Shown here in pieces: positions 1 through 7,275 of a DNA stretch of 11,669 nt. The translations under genes were made by a program, and so were the position numbers. The notes beneath the pieces are model-generated. The model was not told the DNA's origin and made no database searches. It saw only the letters and a program-made list of their open reading frames with translations. Source of the DNA: Oxalobacteraceae bacterium (GTDB taxonomy: Bacteria > Pseudomonadota > Gammaproteobacteria > Burkholderiales > Burkholderiaceae_D); contig CANKWG010000054.1 in the NCBI GenBank assembly GCA_947487325.1, positions 1 through 11,669 on the forward strand, in the 5' to 3' direction. How positions within the stretch are numbered: position 1 is the stretch's first letter; each line of letters opens with the position of its first letter.

Positions 1-1
1 G

Positions 2-148
2 ATCCCGGTGGAAGCCGGCCGCAATATCGCGGTACTGCTCGAAGCTGCTGTACGCAATACCATTCTGCAAATGCGCGGCATCGACACGCTGGCCGAGTTC
101 ATGGACCGACAGCAGCAAGCCATGGGTGGCGACCAACCGCCGGAATGA
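2..148 (+). CDS. hprK: HPr kinase/phosphorylase, C-terminal end (partial)
   Basis: This is the last 48 codons of a gene whose start lies left of the window. The readable protein contains EAGRNIAVLLEAAVRNTILQ followed by RGIDT and a Gln-rich tail, which I recognise as the C-terminal helix region of HprK/P. That bifunctional enzyme phosphorylates and dephosphorylates a serine of the phosphocarrier HPr. The Walker A and HprK signature motifs are upstream and cannot be checked here. The stop is TGA at 146-148. rapZ follows on the same strand after 71 bases, the usual hprK-rapZ order in betaproteobacteria, where they belong to the PTS-related (ptsN) neighbourhood. Identification rests on a short fragment plus the neighbour. 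Confidence 0.9.
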   Translation: MPVEAGRNIAVLLEAAVRNTILQMRGIDTLAEFMDRQQQAMGGDQPPE

Positions 149-219
149 GCACCTCTCTCGCCTAACGACCGGCAAACCCGTTCCAAGCCTTGCGGCGCCG
201 AAGCCGCTATCATGTTGCC

Positions 220-1089
220 ATGCGCATCGTTCTCCTCACCGGTATCTCGGGCTCGGGTAAATCCGTCGGCCTTAACGCACTCGAAGACACGGGTTATTTT
301 TGTGTTGATAATCTGCCGCCTTCCTTGCTGCGCGCGCTGGTGGCCACGCGCATTAGCGAAGGCGCGCAAAACCTGGCTGTTGCGGTAGATGCACGCAGTG
401 CCTCATCGCTGACGGACCTGCCTGCTGACGTGCTCTGGCTCAAAGAGCAGGGACATCATGTGGACGTGATTTTTCTGACCGCCAAAACCGAGTCGCTTAT
501 CAATCGCTTTTCGGAAACCCGCCGCAGCCATCCGCTATCGCACCGTATTGCACCGAATGGTGAGCCGGCGGACATGCCGACGCTGATGGAATGCATTCGA
601 CAGGAACGCGAGATGCTATCGAGTGTCGAAGGTATCGGTCATCTGATCGACACCTCGGGCTTATCGGCAAATCAGCTGCGCAAGTGGATACGTGATTTGC
701 TGCAGACGGATCAGGGTAAGTCGCTGTCACTGCTGTTCGAATCTTTTGCTTTCAAATTCGGCGTACCGCTCGACGCCGATCTGGTCTTTGATGTGCGCGT
801 GGTGCCGAATCCGTTTTATGACAAGCAGTTGCGTCCGCTGACAGGCCGCGATCAGCCTGTGATCGATTTCTTGCGAGCGCAGCCGGATGCGATGCACCTG
901 ATGACAGATATTCAGTCTTTCGTCGAAAAATGGCTGCCCGCTTTCGAGCGCGACAATCGCAGCTATCTGACGGTTGCGATCGGCTGCACAGGTGGTCAGC
1001 ATCGTTCAGTGTTTATGGTGGAACAACTAGCCGCACACTTCAGTGATCGGGCGCGCGTGCTGGTACGCCACCGCGAGCTGGGTCAGTAA
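220..1089 (+). CDS. rapZ: RapZ, RNase adapter / nucleotide-binding protein (YvcJ family)
   Basis: The 289-residue protein has the usual family length. It shows a Walker A loop, GISGSGKS (residues 8-15), a following VDNLP motif (residues 29-33), and the C-terminal signature GCTGGQHRSV (residues 255-264). RapZ proteins bind nucleotides through the N-terminal domain. In E. coli the C-terminal domain binds the sRNAs GlmY/GlmZ, delivers GlmZ to RNase E, and senses amino-sugar metabolites. I chose ATG at 220 because homologues begin directly with M-R-I-V ahead of the P-loop. An in-frame TTG at 190 would add ten basic residues with no counterpart in the family. The C-terminus ends in ELGQ and lacks the strongly basic tail of E. 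coli RapZ, so GlmZ-type RNA delivery should not be assumed. It lies between hprK and a LON-domain gene, probably in one operon. Confidence 0.95.
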   Translation: MRIVLLTGISGSGKSVGLNALEDTGYFCVDNLPPSLLRALVATRISEGAQNLAVAVDARSASSLTDLPADVLWLKEQGHHVDVIFLTAKTESLINRFSETRRSHPLSHRIAPNGEPADMPTLMECIRQEREMLSSVEGIGHLIDTSGLSANQLRKWIRDLLQTDQGKSLSLLFESFAFKFGVPLDADLVFDVRVVPNPFYDKQLRPLTGRDQPVIDFLRAQPDAMHLMTDIQSFVEKWLPAFERDNRSYLTVAIGCTGGQHRSVFMVEQLAAHFSDRARVLVRHRELGQ

Positions 1090-1109
1090 CCCCACACAGA
1101 GAGTTCGAG

Positions 1110-1742
1110 ATGAGTGACACGGCGTGGTTACCGCTTTTTCCTTTGAAAACCGTGCTATTTCCCGGTGGCGTGCTGCCCTTGCGGGTATTCGAGACACGTT
1201 ATGTCGATATGGTGCGCGCTTGCATGAAAACCGAATCGCCCTTTGGTGTGGTTGCGATTCGCGCTGGCACCGAAGTCGGCATGGCCGCTGAACCGTACGC
1301 AGTCGGTACCCATGCGCATATCGTCGAGTGGGACATGCCTGAACTAGGTGTCCTGCTGCTGCAAACTCATGGTGGCGCGCGCTTTCGCATACTCGAGACC
1401 CGACTGCAAAATAATCAGTTGCTGGAAGCGCGCACAGAACCGCTGCACTCTAACGAAACAAACCCCGCTGAGCACAGCGAAAACGCGCTGGCCGTTTGCA
1501 GTCGCGTGCTGCGCATCGTGATGGACGAACTGCTGGAACGCGCGAATACGAAAGCGGGCAATAGCGTCGTTAACCCCTTTCCTGAACCACACCAGCTTGA
1601 TCATGCTGGATGGGTCGCGAACCGTTGGTGCGAAATGCTGCCGATTGAACATGATGAGAAGCAGTCACTACTCGAAATTACCGATGATAGCGAGCGCATC
1701 CTGCGTGTGGAAGCCTATCTACAGAAGAACGGCGTGCTGTAG
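1110..1742 (+). CDS. Stand-alone LON substrate-binding domain protein
   Basis: This 210-residue protein corresponds to the N-terminal (substrate-binding) domain of Lon protease with no AAA+ or peptidase domain. The opening W-L-P-L-F-P-L-K-T-V-L-F-P-G-G, then L-P-L-R-V-F-E-T-R-Y (about residues 6-30), is the diagnostic start of the family. The middle part (F-G-V-V-A-I, then G-T-H-A-H-I-V) fits the expected beta-rich fold, and the C-terminal half is helical and acidic. Proteins of this type occur widely in proteobacteria next to housekeeping genes, but their role is unsettled. A role in recognising peptides or misfolded proteins is only inferred from the domain. It begins 20 bases after the rapZ stop, so it is probably cotranscribed with rapZ. 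Its stop lies 13 bases from the stop of the convergent mutY gene. I see no hairpin terminator in that gap. Confidence 0.85.
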   Translation: MSDTAWLPLFPLKTVLFPGGVLPLRVFETRYVDMVRACMKTESPFGVVAIRAGTEVGMAAEPYAVGTHAHIVEWDMPELGVLLLQTHGGARFRILETRLQNNQLLEARTEPLHSNETNPAEHSENALAVCSRVLRIVMDELLERANTKAGNSVVNPFPEPHQLDHAGWVANRWCEMLPIEHDEKQSLLEITDDSERILRVEAYLQKNGVL

Positions 1743-1755
1743 GTAGCCGAGTAGT

Positions 1756-2847
1756 TCAACCGAGCGTCGCCAGCAGCTTGCGTACCGGTGACGGCAATGC
1801 GGCGTCGCTGATTTGCGCCAGAGCGCGCCACTGATAGTCCGACTGAGCTGCCATCACATGGCGCTGTCGCAACGTGACTTGCACAGGCATGACCGAAAGA
1901 CGGTAATGCGTGAAGCCATGGACGAAACTGCTGAGCATCATAATTTCGTCGATATCACCAAACGATGAGAGGGCCAGCGCAAGCTTTTCATCAAGATCGA
2001 CATCCGAATTTTCTGAAAACAGCCGATTGAGTTCCGGCAGCGACAACAAGCCTCCCCAGATGCCTTCGGGTGGACGCTGTTCCATCAATATCTCGCCCTT
2101 ATGTACAACAACCAGCATCACTGTGGACTTTTCGGGTATCGCTTTTTTGGGTTTGCGCGCAGGTAGTTCCGCGGTACGCCCTGAAGCGTGGGCAATACAG
2201 CGTGATTGCATTGGACAGCGATCGCAGGCGGGTCGCGTGCGTGTGCACAGCGTTGCGCCGAGATCCATCAAGCCTTGTGTGTACGCTTCGATCTCTCGCG
2301 CCGGCAGCATTGCCTCTGCGCGCTGCCACAAGTTTTTTTCTACAGCAGCCTGCCCGGGAAATCCTTCGACCCCAAACACTCGACAGAACACCCGCTTCAC
2401 ATTGCCATCTAGGATGGCCGCTCGCGCGCCAAAGGCAAAAGTGGCAATCGCCGCCGCAGTGGATTTTCCGATACCTGGTAGTGAAGCAAGCGTTTCAGGA
2501 TCTGATGGAAATCTGCCTGCATGATTCGATACAACCTGCTGCGCACAACGATGCAAATTGCGCGCACGCGTGTAATACCCGAGACCACTCCAATGCACCA
2601 TCACAGTTTCTGTCGGTGCCGCAGCCAGCGCGGCGACATCAGGGAAACTGTCAAGAAAACGCGCGTAATACGGAATGACGGTAGCGACCTGCGTTTGCTG
2701 CAGCATGATCTCGGAGAGCCAGATGCGATACGCATCGCGCGTACCTTGCCATGGCAACTGATGCCGGCCATGCTGCTTTTGCCAATCGATCAGCGCATCG
2801 GCAAAGCTGGTGTCTTGAGAGGGAGATTTTTTGACGATACGTTTCAT
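1756..2847 (-). CDS. mutY: Adenine DNA glycosylase MutY
   Basis: MutY removes adenine mispaired with 8-oxoguanine, starting base-excision repair. The 363-residue protein carries all hallmarks. The catalytic Glu46 is in SEIMLQQTQ. The helix-hairpin-helix LPGIGKSTAAAI spans about residues 123-134, with Asp147 in ILDGNV. The 4Fe-4S ligands are Cys201, Cys208, Cys211 and Cys217, in the C-x6-C-x2-C-x5-C pattern. A C-terminal NUDIX-like domain, from about residue 235 onward (including QRPPEGIWGGLLSLPE), is expected to read 8-oxoG. The start is placed at ATG 2845-2847 (M-K-R-I-V-K-K) because it lies 14 bases after the mutM stop. The open frame continues upstream to 2943, but that extension overlaps the mutM 3' end in another frame and has no family counterpart. 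It is cotranscribed with mutM and convergent with the LON-domain gene. Confidence 0.96.
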   Translation of the reverse strand: MKRIVKKSPSQDTSFADALIDWQKQHGRHQLPWQGTRDAYRIWLSEIMLQQTQVATVIPYYARFLDSFPDVAALAAAPTETVMVHWSGLGYYTRARNLHRCAQQVVSNHAGRFPSDPETLASLPGIGKSTAAAIATFAFGARAAILDGNVKRVFCRVFGVEGFPGQAAVEKNLWQRAEAMLPAREIEAYTQGLMDLGATLCTRTRPACDRCPMQSRCIAHASGRTAELPARKPKKAIPEKSTVMLVVVHKGEILMEQRPPEGIWGGLLSLPELNRLFSENSDVDLDEKLALALSSFGDIDEIMMLSSFVHGFTHYRLSVMPVQVTLRQRHVMAAQSDYQWRALAQISDAALPSPVRKLLATLG

Positions 2848-2861
2848 GACAGTCGTATTTT

Positions 2862-3683
2862 CTAGCGCTGACAGCGTCCGCAATAGAAGGTGGAGCGCTG
2901 ACCCTGCACGATACGGCGTACTGGCGCATCGCAGTGACGGCACGCTTCGCTTTCGCGATCGTAGACGAAATAATTCTGCTGAAAATAACCCGACTGACCA
3001 TCGGCACCAATGAAGTCACGCAGCGAGCTGCCACCTTGCTCAATAGCGGCGGCAAGCACACGGCGAATAGCGGCCGCCAGCTTTTCATAGCGCGCGAGCG
3101 AAATGCGTCGCGCCGCTGTGTTCGGATGAATACCTGCTTCGAAAAGACTTTCACACGCGTAGATATTGCCGACCCCGACGACGATATCGCCGGCTAGCAG
3201 CACTTGTTTGATGGCTGCGCTGCGATTGCGCGTCTGTCTATGAAGAAGTACCGCGAGATTTTCCGAAGTCAGTGGCTCAACGCCCAAACGGCGCAGCAGG
3301 GTGTGCGACTCAATATCGCCTTCTGCTTGCGCATGCCAGAGTACCGCGCCGAAGCGGCGCGGATCAGTAAACCGCATGACTTGCGCGCCCAGCAGCAGAT
3401 CGAAATGATCATGTTTTTGGGGCGGATGACCTTCTGGCAGCATGCGCAAGTGACCGGACATGCCCAGATGAATGATCAGCGTGCCGTGCGCGAAATGAAT
3501 CAGGAGATATTTACCGCGCCGGCCCGTCGACATGACACGTTGGCCTTTAAGCAGCATGTCAAGGCCGACGGGAAAAGGCCAGCGCAAACCGCTGCGGCGC
3601 TGGACCACGCCGGTGATGTCACGGCCTTCGAGGAACGGTGCGATGCCGCGGCGGGTGACTTCGACTTCGGGTAATTCTGGCAT
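2862..3683 (-). CDS. mutM: Formamidopyrimidine-DNA glycosylase (Fpg/MutM)
   Basis: Bifunctional glycosylase/AP lyase that excises 8-oxoguanine and formamidopyrimidines from DNA. The 273-residue length is typical. The N-terminus MPELPEVE supplies the catalytic Pro2 and Glu3, and the conserved lysine is Lys58 in RGKYLL. The family segment G-V-G-N-I-Y-A-C-E-S lies in the middle of the protein. The C-terminal zinc finger has Cys248, Cys251, Cys268 and Cys271 in a C-x2-C-x16-C-x2-C arrangement. The start is ATG at 3681-3683, fixed by the invariant N-terminal sequence. mutY follows after 14 bases, so the two 8-oxoguanine repair glycosylases form one transcription unit. Upstream, 156 bases separate it from the divergent TPR gene. 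I see no strong consensus promoter for mutM in that gap. Confidence 0.97.
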   Translation of the reverse strand: MPELPEVEVTRRGIAPFLEGRDITGVVQRRSGLRWPFPVGLDMLLKGQRVMSTGRRGKYLLIHFAHGTLIIHLGMSGHLRMLPEGHPPQKHDHFDLLLGAQVMRFTDPRRFGAVLWHAQAEGDIESHTLLRRLGVEPLTSENLAVLLHRQTRNRSAAIKQVLLAGDIVVGVGNIYACESLFEAGIHPNTAARRISLARYEKLAAAIRRVLAAAIEQGGSSLRDFIGADGQSGYFQQNYFVYDRESEACRHCDAPVRRIVQGQRSTFYCGRCQR

Positions 3684-3839
3684 CGGTGCTTATTGCCTTT
3701 TTGCGTACGACCTGCCTTTCTGGCAAGCCTTGCAGGTGATTGTTGAATACACGTTTTCGGGTCGACGCGGCGGTTCTTACTTTCGTCGTAAAATCAACGT
3801 CCCGCATCAAGCCCCGCGGACAACCCACAGGATCGTGTC

Positions 3840-5555
3840 TTGAAAAATTTTGCTGCCATTTTAACGCTCTCGGCAACGCTTGCTTCGGGCAGCGTCGCGC
3901 AAGCGGCACCCGAAACACCCACCAATGCTGATGGTTTGCCGCTGATCCAGCTGTCCGAGGATCTGATGCTCAAGTATCTGTCGGCCGAACTGGCATTCCA
4001 GCGGGGTCAGGCTGCCGGCGCGCACTTGGCGATGATGACACTTGCGCGTTCCAGTGGCGATCCGCGGTTGGCACGACGCGCGACCGAAATGGCGATTGCA
4101 GCGTCGAGCGCGACAGATGCACTCAAAGGCGCCAAGTTGTGGCGTGAGCTGGCCCCAGGCTCGGATGAGGCCTTTCAGGTTTTACTCAGCCTTCAACTCA
4201 ACAACAACCGTCTGGATGAGGCCAAACAGGCACTGGCGCAGCAACTGGCAGCCAGCAAACCAGACCAGTTACCAGCGACGATAGGAACTGTACAGCGCAA
4301 TCTTTCGCGCATGTCCGACAAGTCGAAAGCTGCCATTTTGCTGCGTGAACTACTGGAGCCTTATCGCGAGTCTGTCGATGCGCGTCTGGCGATTGCGCAA
4401 TTTTCGATGGTGTCGGGGGATCGCGCCGGCGCCCTGCGCGAAGCACGCGAGGCTGTCACGAAATTTCCGAAATCCGAAGTCGCTGCACTGGTATTGGCCC
4501 AGATCGAGGACAAGGCAGAAGCAGCTCGCGTACTGAGCGAATTCCTGCAAAAAAACCCCAAAGCGCGAGAAGTGCGCCTTGCCTATGCGCGGATGTTCTA
4601 CGAGCAGTCGAAAATCGCTGAGGCGAAAAAAGAATTCAAAGTTTTAATTGACCAGAAAAAAGACGATCAGACGGCACTGTTTGCGCTCGGTCTGCTGTCG
4701 GTACAAGCCAATGAACTTGCTGAGGCCGAAAAATATCTGTCTGCCTATATAAACACACTCGGTGGCAAGCCCGACCGGGAACGCGATGCGACACAGGCCT
4801 TGATGGTGCTGGCTCAGATCGCTGAAGATCGTAACGATCTTGCAGGAGCACTGAAATGGCTAGAAATGGCGGACACACTGACGCATCAAGGCTCGGTGAC
4901 CGCGACACTCAAGCGTGCACAACTGCAGTCAAAAACCGGCAAGGTCGACGCTGGCCGTAAGCTTCTGGCAGAAGCTGACGTCGAGAGTGATGAGGATCGC
5001 GTCAGGCTAGTCATTGGCGATGCCCAGATTCTGCGTGACGCGGGTCGACTGCCCGAAGCCATCAAAGTGATCGAAGATGCGCTCGAGAGCCTACCGGACA
5101 ACATTGATCTGCTGTACGAATACGCGATGCTGGTTGAGAAAAACCGCGAGTTCGATGCCATGGAAAAGGCGCTGCGCAGAATGATCCAGATTGCACCAAG
5201 TAATCCGCAATCCTATAATGCGCTCGGCTATTCTTTCGCGGAACGGAACATACGCCTGCCCGAAGCCTATGACCTGATCAAGGTCGCACTGACGCTCGCA
5301 CCGGATGATGCCTTCATCATGGACAGCATGGGATGGGTTGAATTCCGCATGGGCCGGCTGGAAAAAGCCGAAGAGCTTCTGCGTCGCGCCTATGCACTGC
5401 GGCCTGATCCGGAAATTGCTGTCCATCTCGGTGAAGTCCTGTGGTTACTCGGTCGCGAAGACGAAGCAAAAAAACTCTGGCGCTTTGCTAACGGCAAGGA
5501 TCCAAAGAATGAGTCTTTGAAGGGCACGCTGGAAAGATTCCGGGTGAAACTGTAA
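3840..5555 (+). CDS. Exported tetratricopeptide-repeat protein
   Basis: A 571-residue protein with a Sec-type signal peptide: M-K-N-F, a hydrophobic core A-A-I-L-T-L-S-A-T-L-A, then A-Q-A for cleavage after about residue 22. The mature part is almost entirely helical with TPR-like repeats. The clearest are in the C-terminal third: A-L-G-Y-S-F near residue 460, M-D-S-M-G-W near residue 494, and a last repeat near 521-560 with H-L-G-E-V-L-W-L-L-G and D-E-A. The start is TTG at 3840. It directly precedes the signal peptide and has AGGA (3829-3832) seven bases upstream. No nearby ATG would preserve the signal. A TAAAAT at 3789-3794 could be a -10 box, but no matching -35 is visible. lolB begins 11 bases after the stop, so a periplasmic or outer-membrane scaffold role is plausible but inferred. 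I know no characterised gene name. Confidence 0.88.
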   Translation: MKNFAAILTLSATLASGSVAQAAPETPTNADGLPLIQLSEDLMLKYLSAELAFQRGQAAGAHLAMMTLARSSGDPRLARRATEMAIAASSATDALKGAKLWRELAPGSDEAFQVLLSLQLNNNRLDEAKQALAQQLAASKPDQLPATIGTVQRNLSRMSDKSKAAILLRELLEPYRESVDARLAIAQFSMVSGDRAGALREAREAVTKFPKSEVAALVLAQIEDKAEAARVLSEFLQKNPKAREVRLAYARMFYEQSKIAEAKKEFKVLIDQKKDDQTALFALGLLSVQANELAEAEKYLSAYINTLGGKPDRERDATQALMVLAQIAEDRNDLAGALKWLEMADTLTHQGSVTATLKRAQLQSKTGKVDAGRKLLAEADVESDEDRVRLVIGDAQILRDAGRLPEAIKVIEDALESLPDNIDLLYEYAMLVEKNREFDAMEKALRRMIQIAPSNPQSYNALGYSFAERNIRLPEAYDLIKVALTLAPDDAFIMDSMGWVEFRMGRLEKAEELLRRAYALRPDPEIAVHLGEVLWLLGREDEAKKLWRFANGKDPKNESLKGTLERFRVKL

Positions 5556-5566
5556 TCATCTATCCG

Positions 5567-6145
5567 ATGCGGCGACTCTTTCTTCTGTGTTGTGTGTGGC
5601 TTGCTGCTTGCACGACATTGCCCGAGGGCCCACTCAGCGAACGTAACTACCAAAAGGCGATCTCAGTGGGCGGTCGACTGTCGGTGCGTTACCAACAGGA
5701 TGGCAAGCCACAATCCTTGCAAGGCAAATTTCGCTGGCAACAGCAAGGTGAGCAGACCGACATCACGCTGTATTCACCCTTGGGTCAGACAATTGCCACA
5801 ATCGCGATTACACCGGGGCTGGCGGTGATGACGCAATCGGGCGGCGAAAAAAAACAAGCCCCTAATGTCAGTGCGCTGACGCAAGAAGTACTTGGTTGGC
5901 CGATGCCGGTGGATGGCCTGCGCTACTGGCTGCAAGGCTTTGTGCAAAACCTGGATGGCAAACTACAAACAGCCTCACCGGAGGGCACGCACAGTTTTCA
6001 GAGCGATGGCTGGCGCGTGCGCTATGTAAGTTGGCAGCGTAATGCGAGCATTGAATATCCGAAGCGTTTCGATATGGAGCGCACTACGGCTGAAGCCGGC
6101 GATATCGTTCTGCGGCTCGTGATCGATGAGTGGAACGACCGCTAG
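5567..6145 (+). CDS. lolB: Outer-membrane lipoprotein receptor LolB
   Basis: LolB receives lipoproteins from the periplasmic carrier LolA and inserts them into the outer membrane. The 192-residue precursor begins with a short lipoprotein signal (M-R-R-L-F-L-L-C-C-V-W) ending in lipobox LAAC, giving lipidated Cys15. The mature part fits the LolB beta-barrel fold: G-R-L-S-V-R-Y, then F-R-W-Q, then D-I-T-L-Y-S-P-L-G-Q-T, and a later G-W-P-M-P segment with L-R-Y-W-L-Q-G. All are familiar in the family. It starts 11 bases after the TPR gene stop and abuts or overlaps ispE. The lolB-ispE-prs neighbourhood is conserved as far as E. coli, which supports the call. No clear Shine-Dalgarno precedes the ATG, so translational coupling to the upstream gene is likely. 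Two extra cysteines (8 and 9) lie in the signal and would be removed with it. Confidence 0.93.
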   Translation: MRRLFLLCCVWLAACTTLPEGPLSERNYQKAISVGGRLSVRYQQDGKPQSLQGKFRWQQQGEQTDITLYSPLGQTIATIAITPGLAVMTQSGGEKKQAPNVSALTQEVLGWPMPVDGLRYWLQGFVQNLDGKLQTASPEGTHSFQSDGWRVRYVSWQRNASIEYPKRFDMERTTAEAGDIVLRLVIDEWNDR

Positions 6146-6149
6146 CAAC

Positions 6150-7013
6150 ATGAAGCATCTGCACGACTGCCGCGCGCCCGCCAAGCTCAACTTGTTTTTA
6201 CATGTGGTCGGGCGGCGTGATGATGGCTATCACTTGCTGCAATCGGTTTTTCAGCTGATTGATCTGGCAGATGTGCTGCATTTTGATCTGCGCGACGACG
6301 AGGCTATTGTGCGCGTGACGGACGTGCCCAATGTGCCCGCCAGCGATGATCTGATCGTGCGTGCGGCCCAACTACTGGCCGACGCCGTGGCCCAGCACGG
6401 ACGCAGGCCAGCAGGGGTGGACATCACCATCGAAAAACACATCCCCATGGGTGGGGGGCTGGGCGGCGGATCGTCAGATGCGGCCACGACCTTGATGGCG
6501 CTTAATCACCTTTGGCAAGCCGGCCTGACACGCAGCGAGCTGATGCGGCTGGGCTTGCAGCTCGGCGCCGATGTCCCGTTCTTCCTGCTGGGTGAAAATG
6601 CCTTCGTTGAGGGCATAGGTGAACAGCTCACGGCGGTGCCCACCCCACCCGCCTGGTTCGTGGTGATACACCCCGGTATTTCGGTGCCTACGCCCCTGAT
6701 CTTCAGGGCACCCGAATTGACACGTAACACCAAAACGGTCAAAATGGCGGACTTTTCTGGGGGCCTATTGGGCTTCGGAAGGAACGATTTGCAAGCAGTA
6801 GCCGCCCGGGCTTTCCCTCCTGTTGCAGACGCCGTCGAATGGCTGTCCGGCTTTGGTGAGGCCCGCATGACCGGCTCCGGTGCCTGTGTTTTTGCAGCCT
6901 TCGCTTCGGAAACAGAGGCAAATGCCGTGCTTCAGAGGGTACCCGCCGCTTGGCGAGGCTGGAAAGCACGTACGTTGGCGGCACACCCGATGGTTGATCT
7001 GCTGCAGTCGTAA
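6150..7013 (+). CDS. ispE: 4-diphosphocytidyl-2-C-methyl-D-erythritol kinase
   Basis: IspE phosphorylates CDP-methylerythritol in the MEP (non-mevalonate) isoprenoid pathway. It is a GHMP kinase. Visible are PAKLNLFLHV with the conserved Lys12, the D-G-Y-H motif (residues 25-28), the ATP-binding glycine loop PMGGGLGGGSSDAA (residues 99-112), and the catalytic Asp141 in GADVPFF. A GHMP C-terminal motif, M-T-G-S-G-A-C-V-F-A, is also present. With ATG 6150 the protein has 287 residues and its N-terminus lines up with E. coli IspE. An in-frame ATG at 6126, inside lolB, would add eight residues. Neither start has a good Shine-Dalgarno, so the choice rests on family alignment. The gene follows lolB immediately, suggesting translational coupling, and tRNA-Gln begins 45 bases after its stop. 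Confidence 0.95.
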   Translation: MKHLHDCRAPAKLNLFLHVVGRRDDGYHLLQSVFQLIDLADVLHFDLRDDEAIVRVTDVPNVPASDDLIVRAAQLLADAVAQHGRRPAGVDITIEKHIPMGGGLGGGSSDAATTLMALNHLWQAGLTRSELMRLGLQLGADVPFFLLGENAFVEGIGEQLTAVPTPPAWFVVIHPGISVPTPLIFRAPELTRNTKTVKMADFSGGLLGFGRNDLQAVAARAFPPVADAVEWLSGFGEARMTGSGACVFAAFASETEANAVLQRVPAAWRGWKARTLAAHPMVDLLQS

Positions 7014-7058
7014 TCAAGAATTCGTCCAGGCGCATGATCGCCGGACTCTAGGTTGTGT

Positions 7059-7135
7059 AGGGGAATCGCCAAGTTGGTTAAGGCACTGGATTTTGATTCC
7101 AGCATTCCAAGGTTCGAATCCTTGTTCCCCTGCCA
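7059..7135 (+). tRNA. tRNA-Gln (anticodon TTG)
   Basis: A complete 77-base cloverleaf with encoded CCA. The seven-pair acceptor stem joins AGGGGAA (7059-7065) to TTCCCCT (7125-7131), followed by discriminator G and CCA (7133-7135). The D arm is GCC/GGC. The anticodon stem is CTGGA/TCCAG with loop TTTTGAT, giving anticodon TTG, which reads CAA and probably CAG. The T arm is CAAGG/CCTTG around TTCGAAT. Between ispE (45 bases upstream) and prs (140 bases downstream) it sits in a position familiar for betaproteobacteria. I found no convincing promoter of its own, so it may be processed from the ispE transcript. Confidence 0.97.
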
Positions 7136-7173
7136 TTTTATTTGTCTGCCGCTGGGGATTGATCCGGCTGGCG

Positions 7174-7187
7174 GGCTTGCATAAGCC
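7174..7187 (+). other. Small hairpin downstream of tRNA-Gln
   Basis: GGCTT and AAGCC form a five-pair stem around the tetraloop GCAT. No T-run follows, so it is not a terminator by itself. It lies in the stretch between the tRNA and prs and may shape RNA processing. This is weak evidence from sequence alone. Confidence 0.3.
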
Positions 7188-7200
7188 ACCCAATTCGACG

Positions 7201-7243
7201 AAGCCGCCCATACCGGAAGCAGCGCCCGGTCGTGGCGGCTTTT
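7201..7243 (+). other. Compound stem-loop upstream of prs (possible terminator or leader structure)
   Basis: AAGCCGCC (7201-7208) pairs perfectly with GGCGGCTT (7234-7241). Inside it, ACCGG (7212-7216) pairs with CCGGT (7226-7230) around a nine-base loop, leaving a symmetrical three-by-three internal loop. Four T residues (7240-7243) close the 3' side. The structure could end the tRNA transcript weakly, protect an RNA end, or act in the prs leader. It finishes 33 bases before the prs start codon. Role not determined. Confidence 0.5.
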
Positions 7244-7275
7244 CAAACTATTAACAGACTGTAGTCAGGGATCCC

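Noticed and set aside
1910..2678. Long + strand open frames opposite mutY
   Set aside because: They are composition-driven shadows; the - strand encodes all the MutY motifs across the same bases.
2848..2943. A 32-residue N-terminal extension of MutY
   Set aside because: It overlaps the 3' end of mutM in another frame, including the zinc-finger codons, and MutY proteins begin near the downstream methionine.
3204..3674. A 156-codon + strand frame opposite mutM
   Set aside because: It lies wholly within mutM, whose active-site and zinc-finger residues are complete.
7014..7211. A - strand open frame over the tRNA-Gln (protein beginning M-G-G-F-V-E and containing GEQGFEPWNAGIKI)
   Set aside because: It is the antisense reading of the tRNA. 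Such frames are frequent spurious gene calls, and the tRNA cloverleaf fully explains the sequence.
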